Below are positions 34,401 through 48,215 of a DNA stretch of 64,000 bases, in pieces. The position numbers were made by a program, and so were the translations under genes. Below the pieces are notes generated by a model. The model was not told where the DNA came from. It saw only the letters and a list, made by a program, of their open reading frames with translations, and did not search any database. The DNA is from Corythucha ciliata (Eukaryota > Arthropoda > Insecta > Hemiptera > Tingidae): the NCBI GenBank assembly GCA_038030265.1, contig CM075938.1, forward strand, positions 11,819,009 to 11,883,008, read 5' to 3'. Position 1 is the stretch's first letter. Each line of letters starts with the position of its first letter.

Positions 34401-37400
34401 TTGGTAGACCAGCTTTAGATGACCTAGTAAATAAAAATCCATGGGTGGTTGGGGGTCAGGACAGGACTTTTCGGTGAGCACCTTACTGGTCCATGAAGCC
34501 AAATCCGCTAGCGATATTTTAGCTTCACCACCACCGCTAAGTTACGCTGATTTACATCGGCGAGTAGTGGATTGTCCTGACAACAAACCACCCTTGGATT
34601 TTTATTTATTAGGTCATCTAAAACTGGTCTACCAAAAACTAGTTGCGACCAGAAAGGAGCTTGAGAATCGTACGTATTCGAGAATCGTGCGAGTAAATCC
34701 AGAGGCGATGACTGGAGGTCCGCATTTATGCGGAGGGCCAATTTTTGCATTCGACAACAAAGAGAAAACCTAGAATCCCAGAAAAATCCATGGCGGGTTG
34801 GGGGGTCAAGGTGACCACCTTACTGGTCCATGAAGCCCAATCCACTAACGATATTTTAAGCTTCACCACTACCCAATTTCAACTCACCAACGTAAATTGG
34901 AGTTAGATTTAGCTGACCGCTTGAATCCGTATGTCTCATCCGTTAGGAACCAGTAATCAGAGCTGGATTCACCTCATTCAATGGGTTCTCATTGCGGGTT
35001 ATTTTTCAGTTTTGGGCTCGTTTATTGCTTCTACCTCTTCAATAGATGGTGAAAACTGGTAACTATTGTACGTCATTGGAAAGCTAACATCATAAGGAAG
35101 TTTTCCCTATGAATGCAAAAAAATATTTTCCTTTGACGAAATGGTGAAAATCGCTGATGAAAATTGGACAGAAATGCGAATAACGAGTTTCCTTCGGATA
35201 TCTCATGCCCTAGCGGCTAGGGCCTCGGTGTAATTTTATTGAGTAGAGGACCAATAATGAAGGAAATTTTGTGCTCTTTTCGATGAGTTATTTACTTTTA
35301 GTCTAGCACCTGTTGGTGATGCCGTACTAGTCACTTGTCGAAAAAAAACAGAGGGTCACCAAAAAAACACGAAATTGACGATATGTCGAAAACCAAGAGG
35401 AATTTCAAAAAAACTTCAGATAGTAATTTCGATCACAAATGAGGTGTACTATCACCATACTTTCTCTGTCGAGGTAATTTATGAACACCCTGTATAGCGC
35501 TCATATTTGGTGGAAGTACTCAACTAGGTACAAGGTATCCGCAGTATGTTAGTTGGACGCGCTAGAGTAAATCCCGAAATCCCCTCCTTGGCTCCCCTAC
35601 TATTAGTTTTTAACGAAAGTATTAAGATTGTCCCTAATGGTTTTCTTAATGAAGCTAACAACCAGGTGACCCCCAGATCGCCATTTGGACGAGTGGGTTG
35701 GTGATTGGTGCGAGCAGGACGAAACAGTTTAAATCAAACTAAATTGTAAAAAGCCGGATGACTTTGAAAGAGCTTTGCCCAACAGAGCAGTCTAGTGGTG
35801 CCGCAGATTTTCCCACCACGAATATCGTCGGGATTGACTTTGAAATCATCACAGCAAAACTCCAACATGTTTGCGGCAGAGTGGATGAAATAGTTCCAGG
35901 CGAACGCTTAGAGAGGATATTTTTGCCTCGCTTCAAAGACCTCTAGGCTTTTCCGTAGTATTTTCGCTTCCATTCACGCACAACTTTATCAACCTTATAT
36001 TCCCAAGATGGACGATGTGTTCATTCGGTTGTACAGTTGACTTGGAGTGGATGAGACGCTTGAAATAACAGAAAATTCCTATTACAACCAGTCAACAGAA
36101 TTACTATTTTAACTCTTCGATGCAATTCATTCTTACTTCAGTATAACTCAATGGCATAAGCCTGCGTAAAACTGGAAAAATTGCCTAAAATAGCATCATA
36201 TAAGCTTCTTACTCTGATTGTTACCATATGCTCCAGCTTTATCCTCTAGTATTTCCGAGCTTCGGAAATCATCGATAATCCGTTCATACTCGAGCATCTG
36301 CCCATTTTTATCTTGGAAAGCAACAAGAAAAGAAGCAGTAAAAGCTCATAGTAGACGATAGAGATAAATCAGATAAACCACTTTACCAACGTTTTAGAAA
36401 ACCCACTCTTAAACTTCCCAATTCTATCTCTTTTTTTGCCAGTAGGTACTGAGTGTTCTTCTGGTTAAAGAAATTACTATAGATATATCTTTTGACGTCA
36501 CCTACACATCACCAGTTTTGACCTATTGCCAACATAGGAAAGGCTTTCCCCACTTGCCTATCCAGCAACAAGCATAATTCACCTTTTCCGCTTTACTAAT
36601 AAAGGGACGATTTTTTTGCTATTATACACAATAAAGAATATTTAGGCTCGTAGATGTTTGAATCTGGGATGGCATAAAATTGTGGAGTGCTCAAATTCAC
36701 AATGTTCAACACACCGTAATAATAATATGTACCATCATCTCAGTATTTGCCGTGGAAAAGGGATCTAACCTTGAGAGAAAAACATTTGTTAAAACGAAGA
36801 TGAGATTGATGGACAACTGTTTACGAACAAAAAAAACTTCCTACTTCAAAACGGAAATGCAATTCAAAAGCGAACAAATATTTGGGAAGTGTCAGGCGAC
36901 AAGAGATAAAAGAAGCATACAAACTAGAGAAATAAATAAACACCCGCCTCGCTGCTGGGAACGCAATCATCTAAGCAATTTGTCTGAATCCTCGTGTTTA
37001 CTCACTTAGCTTCGCGTCTTAAGAAAGGAGTAAAAAAAAAAAAAATGCCGCTTGAAAAGTTTGTCATAACACTGTCATTTTTTGGGTTTTACGATTTTTC
37101 TCTTTAGTTTATAATTCAACTATTTTGCCAGCTCTTTTTTATCCAGAAAGCCGCCTGTTAGTGGGAACAACTTTGGTGGTTTGCCAGGACGATTCAACAC
37201 TGAAATGGATGTCAGCCGGTATTTAATTAATGAGGCTGTCATCTAGTACAAAGGTGGTAGTAACGGCAGGGGGAGGGGAGTCGAGAATGACTGAGGGCGG
37301 GAAGGGTTCAAACGAGAATGAGTAGGTTGAGAGCGTTATAAACATGAGGGGGTGTGAAATGAAGTGTGACAATTAATAACGTTTCCGCGGCAATTATGAG

Positions 37401-40400
37401 ATTTTGATAGCCTATTAAATTATTTACTTTGTACGCGACCCCCCAAAATTTTAAGCTTGACAGAATTTTCTATTCTGAGCTGTATAAAGGAGGGCCTCGC
37501 TTTTACGTAGGACCATTTAGTATGAAAAATTAATTATTGAAGGTGAATCTCTCAGACACAATGCAACCTAAAACCCCCTGAACGCCCTATTGAGAAATAG
37601 CGCACATACTGGCATGAAATGAAGACAACCATAAAACGTAGGGCTTTGCTACAAAACGGCTAAACAACGGGATACAACATTCATCAATTAGCTAGAGTAG
37701 GAGCACGGTGTAAAATACTCCCCCTTCCCGTTCAAATTGTTAAAATATCGTACATGAACGGCTTGTATATTCTCCCTTCCTTTTAACAAATTGGGCGGAC
37801 TTGCTAATTATCTTCCACAAAAAAAAATTTCCCGTTCTTTGTTAAAACTGTAAAAACCAACATTCATTAAAAAATAAAATTAGAATAACTCCCCTGAAAA
37901 GCAAGAAGACCGTTTCCAAAAAAAAAAAAAAAAAAAAAATTAGGAAGAGAAGCATAACAGTTTCCCTTTAAAATGAAAAAAACTAATATAAGGCTGAACA
38001 AAAAACAACTAATTCCAAGATTTTTAACAAGAAAATCACTTTCAACCAAACTGACTCAACAATTCGCGTAAGTTCCGTCTCGCTTTTAATTAAGTTCTTT
38101 TTCCCCACTAAGTCGCTCTACCCATTCACAGCTTCTTTTCAAAGCTTACTACGAACCGAGATTAATGAGAAATTAACGAGGGCTGGCTTCTCGCAACGCA
38201 ACAATCCCAACAACGGATCATATGAGAGAAGGGAGGGAGGTCATGGCTACCAAACGAAATGAGAAGAATCGTCCGCCCAGACCTTCTCTCTCATTTTCAC
38301 ACACGTACCGTGTAAATCAACGGACGTTTTTCATTCTACATTATTCCCTTTGTTTCTGTTGCGCCGAGGTTATGTGTACACGTATCCTCCCTGCCTCTCT
38401 GTGTGTATAACAACTGAACCAGTCATTTTGCAAATGATGGAGATACTTTTTTTCATTCGGCGAGAATTAAATATGCAATATTAACAAGAGCTTTCCGGAG
38501 CATGAGAGAGAAAGAAAGAGAAATAATGAAAAAAAAAAAGGTGGAAGGAACCACGATTCATTTATGGCGAATTTTCCTCTGGAACTTTTCCAGAACAAAT
38601 TAAAACTGCAGATCGATAAGTTCAACGCGAGTTGATTAGTATTAGGAGAAAATAACTTTTGCTTCTGACAAGCTTTCTCAGAACCTGAGGAGCCTCTTCG
38701 TAAAATATTAAACTGCGTGAAATAAGTAATTTACAAACATAAGGGCAGAAAAACAGAATATCACAGCAATCACGAAACGTTGAAGGTGTCGTGGTACCAC
38801 CCACGTGGAGTAAAATATACTTTATGATACCTTTGATGCTTCGGCATCCCGGCTCGAAAACAACTGATGGCGAGAGAGACTTTGACCTAAGGATGGGCAT
38901 CTTCAGTAAGGGTATTCACTTCTTCACACTTATATTCACGATTTTTAATCAACCACGTACTTTCTATGCCTTGCTGTCTTTCCGACAGCTGTCAATCTAC
39001 ACGCAGCCCTCGTAGGAAGTGTAGGAAATGAGGGAAATCATCTGCCGTTTTTGGGTTACATATAGTGACATACAGGCCCAAACGTGCAAAAATTGGCCTC
39101 AATGTACCGTTTTATCAGGGTTTTTTTCTTCAAATAACAACAGTTTTGCTGCAAGATTCTGTGTTAGTTTTGAAAAAACGGATGATAGTGGTTTTTTATT
39201 GAATATTTTGCAACTTCTAGAACATGACTTCGGAACGCGTGCTCGCAAGAAACGGACGGAATATTCAATAAGAAATCATCATGATGCGTTTTTAAAAACA
39301 ATAACAGAATCTTACAGCAAAACTGTTGTGATGAAAATAATTAAGAAATAAAGGGGGAAAAAATGCTCTTAAAACGTGAAATTGAAGGCCAATTTTCTCA
39401 CGTTTGGACCTGTATCTCCCTTCGTAGATAAAATCAATAATCCTAAAACTGACCGAACAGTTACTCGGAAGCTGTCGAACGGCAGATGTTTTCCCTTATT
39501 TCCTACACTTCCTACGAAGGCTGCGTACGGCGTGTCAGCTGTCTGAAAGAGTTGGCATTTTAGGAAAGTCTGAGCGAGTGACTATTCTGCTACAATTAAG
39601 ATTTAAGCCGCATATACATATTCCCACTGATTATTTTTGGCTCTTTCCAATGGTGCTTTTAAAATTTCAGTGATTCCATTTATTCATGAGATACGGCAGA
39701 TTTAGTCACGAAAACCCTGGGTGCATTGCCGATTAAGGCAAACCCGATTATCTCCTAAGCCGTTAATGTTCGGAGCATGGACCAAATGGTCATTTTGGTT
39801 CCAAATGTGACCAAGAATCACCCATTTCATGTTTGCCGTTTATTTCCGTTCCACTCTGTATAAATGGGGGGGGGGGCAAGAAATTTGTGTGGCATACTCC
39901 CAAAAAAAAAAATCAAAAAATCAATCAATCAAAAATCATTGATTCAATCAAATTGGAACGTTTAAACTTATATATTTTCCATGATACTGCTCCATCAAAT
40001 TTCTATAATAAACGTGATGCAGGAGCCATTCAATGAAATGTCTGCCATCATATTGAGCAATGAGACTGAACCGTGTAAACGAGCCTTAAGTTAAGGTCAA
40101 TACAGACAACTCTGACGTGACGTGGGAACACGCATTCCCATGTGTGATACAAAATTCCAGAAAAGGATTTTGTTTGTTTGTGTTCACATTGCTCTGACGT
40201 GACGTGGGAACACGTGGGATGACGCTTGTAAGAGCAATGTGAACGTAAACAAATAAAAGCCTTTTCTTGAATTTTGTATCACACGTGGGAAGTTGTGTTC
40301 CCACGTCACGTCAGAGTAGCCTTTATTGACCTTTAGGCCCGCATGCTAAGTCATTTCTTGAAATTTCCTCGACTCCAACCTACCTCACAAACTGTAGAAT

Positions 40401-43400
40401 CACAAATGTTATTTTATAATTTTTACAGTTGGGGAGGGAGCTTTGAGACTGAGGAAAATTCGAGGAAAGACTTGTCATACGGGCCTTAATGTGATTTTTA
40501 TATAGTCGTTCTGAATTGAATTGGAATCATATTCTGTTTTATTCGAACAGATATGAAACTATTTTCTTAGTCGTGTCGAAATCCCCACAACTTTTGTTAT
40601 AAATTGGTGGTAAGAAAACCCACTTTCAAGCGGCGGATCCCAGTGCCAAACTGCTAATAGTGTGTCAACATAGTAGCCCTGTCAATATTTGTGGATTCGG
40701 TCAACCGAGGTGCTTATTTGCCGTAGCGAAATTTTGCCTTTTGAATTGCAAGCTGGAGCATGAAGGCAGGTGGATGAAGGCGGAAATCGTAAAGTTTCAT
40801 CTACTCGTATCGAGGTTGCTTTGTCGTTATTAACGTTTGCCCTGCAGACATTTGTCGCGTGAAAAGTTAAATTGCTTCTTATAGAATCTCAGGTGCTGCC
40901 TTCATTATGATTAGGTAGTCGATGTTCATTTGGCTGTTTATTTTAAAAGAAAGTGTCTTGTTAGATTTATGTTGTAGAAGCACAACTTCTTGCTTACGGA
41001 TGAATTTACTCAAGTCGACTTGTGTTCGACACAACATCCTATTACAATAGCTCCTGGGTCGAGTATGGAAAAAAAGAGAGTGTCAGAATTACTTTCTATC
41101 CCCGTATAGAAAGACTAGCAAATCCGTCGGTAATTGAACCTTCAGAACAGCGCTTTTTAACGTCAAGACGGAATTTACGGGGCTAGTTTCTCAGTTTCTC
41201 CCATCCCCTTCTCCCCGCCTCATTTTTATCATCCTCAAAGGGGAAAAAGGGGTTGCCCCCTTACTTCTCTCTTGGGAAATTGATTCGTACGTGGCTTTCC
41301 TGGGTCTTCACCTTGCAGCATGTATGAGTTCCCGTATAGACACGTGCTTTTTGAGAATGAAAACATGAGCAGGCGTTGGACTCTTCAAGTTACCCCGGGC
41401 CCAAGACACGGAACCACATAAATAAATAAAAAGTGGTTAAAGGGCCCGTTCAGAAGTCGGATAAACACATGCGGTACTTGCCAAGTAACGAGCAACACGT
41501 TTTTTTAAGCCGGATACACACATGCGGTACTTGCCAAGTAACGAGCAACACATTTTTGAAATTATCAGCTGGTTGGTTTCTAGGCAATTGCTAGAAATTG
41601 ATTGAATATTTTGCGAGTTACTTGGCAAGTACCGCATGTGTGTATCCGGCTTTACATTCTCAGCTGGTTGGTTTATAGGCAATAGCTAGAAATTGATTGA
41701 ATATTTTGCAAGTTTCTTGGCAAGTACCGCATGTGTGTGCCCAGCTTTACGTTCTGTGGAGTCTATGCAACCAAACAAATATGTATTCCCTCGAAAAATA
41801 AAGCATTTTTATTGGTTGCATAGACACCACTCAACACAAACTGAGCTTGTGAACGGGCCTTTAGATGCAATGGCAGATGAGGCAACGTTAACGTGGTCAC
41901 GATCAGCGAGAATGAAGATTAGGTAACCATAATTTGTTAGATCAGACTTGTTGTTACGCAGTAGCCGCAGAACTCACTGTTTGTATGGTTTTTAGGTCTG
42001 TCATAGTCGCTACTTAATTTGAAATTCTCTCTCTCTCTACTGGAGAACCTTTAAAACACAGGTACGGCAACACGGATTTCAGCGCCATATTTTGTCCCTT
42101 AAACAAAATACCACGAATGAAAAAATTGTCATCGTAACAACAAACAAACTTGGAATGCGGTCGAATTTAATAAAAATATCCCACTTATCAATGAGACCAG
42201 GGGCCTTATTCCGAGAAGTCGGGAAAAAATGCCGCAAGCGCTCCAAGGGCTCCGAATAAGAAATAACTTTATCCCGCCATAGCAACCACACTTCCGGCAT
42301 TTTTCCCGACGTTTCTGAATAGGGCTCCAGGGTATAATGAGGAAGTAACATGAAAAATAAAATTCGCTGGAAACATTTTTTTTTTCGAAAGAAAATGACT
42401 GAGGGTCAAATTCATAGTCGTCCCTTGAAAAAAGTATTCCCTTGAGGGACTTCAACTCAGTCATTCTGATTTGTGAATCACCTGTTTTGAGTCGAGTCAG
42501 GAAATATTTTCCTCAAGGGACGACTATGAATTTGGACCTAAATATGACCATGAATTGAATATTATTGCATAAATGTTGATTTCGATTTATAGCTAAATAA
42601 TAAAACTTGCCAATTTTTTTTGTTACCTTAAACGGCCGGTCTGTGACTCGTGACGTAGTTAAGGGGTTGTGACCCCTTCCAACCCTCCGCATCAAGGCTT
42701 AAAATTAAAGAATAAAAATTAATTAAAAAAATATAGGGCCTGATTTTATTTGAACGGATCGTGTTTTCATGAGTTTTGGTAACCAAGCTATCACGACGGC
42801 ATGGTTTTGGAAAATGTGTTACTTCCTCATTATAATCGTATGAGGGACAAAATATGGCGCCGATTTGCGTGTTTCCGTAATTGTGTTTTAGGCCCCTTTT
42901 ACACGAGTAAGTTTTTTGTTCACAACCAGACAATTTGGGGAAGAGAACATCTGTGAATTTTTTTCAAAATGCTTATGTTTTTTGATCAAAAAACTTACTC
43001 GTGTAAAAGGAGCCTTAAGGAGCCCACAGACGGTCAGTCTGATTGATCAAAATATTGAACAAACAGATTGAAGTGAGCTTCAATCATTTCTTCAGTTGTT
43101 TGAACAAAACCCTTCCCAGTATCAGTGTCTCTCGCGGTGTTGTGCTGAGTGCAATGAGTTCAAACCAGGATTTGTCCTTGCTTTTTTTGTTGACTGCGGC
43201 TGCACTCCAACTGAAGAGAAATAAGACGAGGAAGATGAGGAAAAGGCGGTGGTCATTCAATCTTCTTCAGTCATTGACTCAATCGTAAAACACGCTTCTA
43301 GACGGTCAATCATGGCTGTCACAGTCGATTGATCCACCACGTTTGATCAAAAAACTGATCGTCTAGGGGCTCCTTTAGGGTGCGTTCATTGTGTATCACC

Positions 43401-46400
43401 TTCACTGCGATACCTCGATGAGCGATGCCCCGATGAAACATCGATGAAGAACAAACATCAATAATTGTATGGGACTGTTCATAGTGAAGCACCCTCACTG
43501 CGATGTGATCTTCGATACCTTGCTACTATCATCGATGATTTGAACCGTATGGTTCCTCGACCCCCCTCCTACCCGTTGCTTTTTTTTTCTTATCAAAATC
43601 TTTCAAAGTCCGCCTTCACACAATTTACGTAAGTCACACTCACCTGATTCCTTCAAGCTTTAACCCTCATTTTGAAAAAAAAAAAAAAGCAACCGTTAGG
43701 AGGGGGGGGGTCGAGGAACCATACGGTTCAAATCATCGATGATAGTAGCGAGGTATCGAAGATCACATCGCGGTGAGGGTGCTTCACTATGAACAGTCCC
43801 ATACAATTATTGATGTTTGTTCTTCATCGATGTTTCATCGGGGCATCGCTCATCGAGGTATCGCAGTGAAGGTGATTCACTATGAACGCACCGTTATAGT
43901 GTGTTTTTAAAAAATCATCTGTTTCGATGCCCACTCAGGGGGGGGGGGGTGATTCTGTAACTTGCAAAATTTACGTGTCGTAAAATGGAAGAAGGGCGAG
44001 GGGAGGTACCTCGTTGCCATGGTTTTTACGATACCTAGTGAATTAAACTGCGGAATTTTCACGTGAGAATGTGTGGTCTCGAAGAAAAAATAATAAATTC
44101 TTGACAAATGCTTGGAAAAACCAAGGCAACGGGGTACATCCTCTCCCCCTCCTTCCCAGTTACGACACGTAAATTATGCGAGTTACAGAATCACCCATCT
44201 CAGGAAAATTTAGGCCCGTATGCTGAGTCGTTCCTCGAAATTTCCCCGGCTCCAACCTTCCTCACAAACTGTAGAATCACATGTTATTTTCTAATTTTTC
44301 CGGTTTGTGAGGGAGCTTTGAGGATGAGAAAAATTCGAGGAACGAGTAGGCATACAGGCCTTAAGGCCCGTACAGTTAGGTAGGAAAGTTGTAGTCGAGG
44401 AATTGTCGAGGAAAGACTTAGCACACGGGCCTGCGTTTAAGAAATTTCTATGAATACGGGCCTAAGAACTGCACGAAACAATTTAGTCCGCCTTGAATGT
44501 GAAGCGTAAAATTTATTGATTCAGACTGAGCTCTAGCATAATAATCAGGAGTCTGCATCCAGTGAACGTATACCCAGAGATAAACAATGTATTCAATTAA
44601 AACAGATAAGCCCTAAAAATGAGTTGGAAGGGTGTTCTTTTGGGAGGATCGAGGGAAATTAATTTTTAATCCGCTCGTTTCCTGTAGAGAACTTTGTTTT
44701 AATCATTCTCCTTTCGGGGACCCCCCTACAATGACTCGAAAGCAAATTAAAAGTTAATTTTCAGTCTACCGAGTGCTAATAACTACGACCAAAACAAAAA
44801 CTATAAGAGCTCGTGGGAACGCGACGGTTCCGGTTAACTGGCGTAAAATCCACCCCCGCTTCCTTCAATCCCGCAAACTGTACTCCCTGAGATCGTTTAA
44901 CGCAACCCCTCTTTTCAACTAAGCCGAGTTATAAGGGCAATTTCCCGTTGTTCAAGCTCCTGGGGCTTGCGCCTGTAATTATTTTCTCCACCCCCCGTAT
45001 AGGCCTCAATGTTTCTTTCTCATCCGAAGAGCAATATCACTGCTGAAGAAAAGTAAATTGCGTGAATGCCCTCAAAATCGTTATCTATCCCGAGTCTTGC
45101 GTCCTCCCTTTCCTAATTGGTTTATTAGTTGGCACAACACAAGGATTTTAATTTATCATTCCCTGCCTTGTGAGGAAGATTCATTTTTTTCTTGAAACTT
45201 CAGGGGGCTTGATTAAGTTTTAGGACGCTCAATTAATTAATTAGGCTCTGCAATCTACAGATAATAAATCGATGTCTATCATCATAAAAACGATGTGATG
45301 TGGAGAGGGAGAGGGAAGTAATTCCGTTTCACTCTAAAGATTGTCTCCTACTGAAGAGGTTTATCGATCTTTCTTTGGGGAGGGAAAAAGCAAGTCACAC
45401 CCCTCAATTAAGTGGGGTCCCCATCACACACACTTCTCCGTCTTACCCTACAACCCGTAAATGGGAAGAAGTGAGGACATTAAGCAAGATAGATCCTTTG
45501 CCAACAAATGATTCTTTCATGATTTTTCAGCTTTATCCAATAAAGCCGAAAGGGATTTACGAGGTGCAGGAGGCGGTGGTTCAGTTTAAAACTTTTAAAA
45601 CCAATTTCGCACTACAACAAACATCATTTGTTTGAAGAGGTTAGACCACATTATAATTTTTCAAGCATCAAACTGCCTTGCAAACTAGAAGACTTGATTC
45701 AAGGCACTAAGCAACATACGCTAATTGACTGCATTCGGAGTAAGATGCTGGAAATGAGAACCCCCTCTCTGTACCATCCAAGACTGCAAATTATAAGGGG
45801 TTTTCTCAGAGCTGTGGAAAGAATAAAAGTGCGTTCTTCGCCGTAGTTACTGAGAAGCGGAATAATACCCCTTTCGCGCTAACGTCAACTAAGACATACT
45901 TAATGGAGTCTGTCTTTTAATGATTTCCTTTCTACTCTATTCACGTCCTTTTATAACTATAGTAACTGCTCTCTCTTGATTACAAATAGCTTTTGACACA
46001 CAAGAGACACAAACCCTCTACATTCTCTTCCCCTCACACTTTAAATCCTCTACAGTAAATGTGAGCTTTCTTTAAAATCTTCACCACTAATAACAATCAC
46101 TTTTCAGACCTTGTAATTACATCAATATGTATTTGAGCGTAAATTTGTATATTATGTGGGAGTTAAGAAACATACCAAAATCAAGAAAATTAGACAGAAA
46201 AACAAAAACGTATTGCGAGAGCAATTTCGCTTCTCCAATGAAAAACGAAGAGGGTTGAAGTTAAGAAAAAAGAGGAAAATTAAATTGTGATTATTTCCTC
46301 CGAAATGGAAAGGGCTTCTTCGTTGAGTGTTAAGTAAAGTTCTTCAAACGTTCATTTTCCATTTTCTTACTTCCCGTTCATTACATTTTTCTTCTCTTCC

Positions 46401-48180
46401 CCCCTCCCCCCACACGGTTTTTTGTATATAAAAAAATTGTATTAACTCGAAAAGTGTTAAAAGAGAGGAAGTTGCCCCTCTAGCATCTATAGCTGAATTG
46501 TTATTTCAATGTTACCCGAGAAAGGTACAGAATACAAGATAGCCGACGTTTGAATTTTAAAAGCCTTTTTTGACTAACATTACATTGCGTACGTAAAATA
46601 AATTTGGTCCTTCCCCCCCAACAGTGTCACCTCGTCGCTTCCTGATAGCCATGTAAATTACTTATGGAGGGTAGGGCTGGATATGGAAAATAGGGGCTTT
46701 CCAACGACAGACATTAAGTGCTTGAGCCGATAGCCGTACGGAGATTAAAGAGCATAGATTTGATTTAATGAAGCGACGGATAAACGTTGGGGTACAGCCC
46801 CCTTGCTGTTTCGCTAGATTGAATCATTGCAGGATGTTGCCTTTTTTAGGAATAACAAGTAAAACTTTAAATTTAACGATGTTGAGAAGACGGAGTTTTC
46901 AAAAACTTGAAAAAGGAGCCACTTTTTTTTTTTTTTTTTTTTTTAGGCAGCAATCAAAATGACTCAATGACGGAAAGGTTGGACGAGAAAGTGACGTGTG
47001 AAGTTGTCTTTTTTACCCACGAGGAATTTTGTGGAGCGTAGGATGATATTAAGTTATGGCCAAGGGAAATAAGAAATAAGCGCGTACTACCGCTCCGCCT
47101 TGCCTCCGTGACCGCACTTTTAAAATGGTAAAAACCTTGATTATGAGCATGTTGTATTTTATTTTGTTCTGCCTCCTCTTTAAATTGTAATTTTTGACTC
47201 TTTAACTGGATAGAGAAAGAAATACGAGGATCTAATTTAAAGATACCTAAAGACTAAATCGATGGTTCCAGTCCTAATTAGCGTCATAATTATAATTCAC
47301 AAAGCAAATTAGTCAAATTCTAGGAATTAGACACGAGGGCAGGAGTAGGACACGAGAAGACAACAGCTAGGGTGCTGCCAGGCCCTTGATCTTGAGTTTG
47401 TACGTCATGTCAATGCCATCCTTGATCGTCATCACAAGCCGAAAACTGCCAATTTTGTGGCAAAGATCCTGTGTCCCATTTTCTGTAATACTTATAGTGT
47501 AATGCAGTGATGATGCTATCGGTGATATCGCCCTTTTGCTCTTGGCTCGATTCAATTAATTTCAATTATCTCAGCCATTCGTCAGCTGTAAAACTTGTGG
47601 TGAAGACGCTGGGGGTTAGTGATGCACGAGACCGAGACGAGACTTGAGTGGTCTCGGTCTCGGTCTCTCTCATGAGGGGTTGGTCTCGGTCTTGGTCTCG
47701 ATCATGAAAAGTCGGTCTCGAAAGTCTCGATCTCGGTCTCGGACTTGTCTGGAAAAGTTGAAGGCGCGCATTCAAAGTATGTGTGATATTAGTGACGAGT
47801 GATCCTTTTCTCGCCTCAATCATTACAGATGACGACAATAGATGAATTTATACTTTGCTTTACTTCCTTCGTGGCTCATGGCACGAACGGAGATAAGTGA
47901 TACACTACTGATTAATGACCAAAGAGCTTTGTAATTGCCTCAAAATAGAATCGTGACTTTAAAACAATCGTCACACTGAGAACGTGAAAGGGGACCAGTT
48001 GGGAATTCAACGAGATCAACTCAAAATCTCGCACATGCCAACTCATTTAGTTCAAGCAAGAGACTTCCCTTCCCAGACACGACGAGGCAGAGGTGCACAA
48101 TCCCCCCGTCATACATCAGACCCTCCTTATCATGCTTCAACTGGCAATGTTAGTTTGAAATAAAATAATTAAAAAAAAAG

Positions 48181-48215
<35 letters not shown>

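Larger units (their letters stand above)
33489..35492. mobile_element. Long foldback mariner/Tc1-like element with TACAGGGTGTTC ends
   Basis: Both ends read CAGGGTGTTCATAAATTACC inward, with TA just outside (33487-33488 and 35493-35494). The arms run about 650-690 bp and are reverse complements at roughly 90% or more, for example CTCGACAGAGAAAGTATGGT and its reverse complement. The centre contains a transposase relic, an internal direct repeat (AATCCATGG...GGTTGGGGG at about 34437 and 34787; CCTTACTGGTCCATGAAGCC at about 34480 and 34820) and a piece of another MITE. It looks like two copies joined inverted, with only a fragment of coding DNA retained. Confidence 0.8.
42052..42887. mobile_element. 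MITE with TAAAACACAGGTACKGCAACACG ends, interrupted by two insertions
   Basis: The left part (AAAACACAGGTACGGCAACA, then TTTCAGCGCCATATTTTGTC) pairs with the right end around 42850-42887. It is the same family as the uninterrupted 245-bp copy at 50110-50354. Relative to that copy it is split by a GTCGGGAAAAAATGCCGC MITE (42192-42330) and a second foldback (42334-42834). It directly abuts copy A. Confidence 0.7.

Noticed and set aside
36680..37009. 109-codon plus-strand frame
   Set aside because: It has Lys- and Thr-rich composition in a region rich in A tracts and no recognisable motif.
45300..45846. Two adjacent plus-strand frames (111 and 72 codons)
   Set aside because: No domain, no shared frame, no splice signals; their length is expected by chance.
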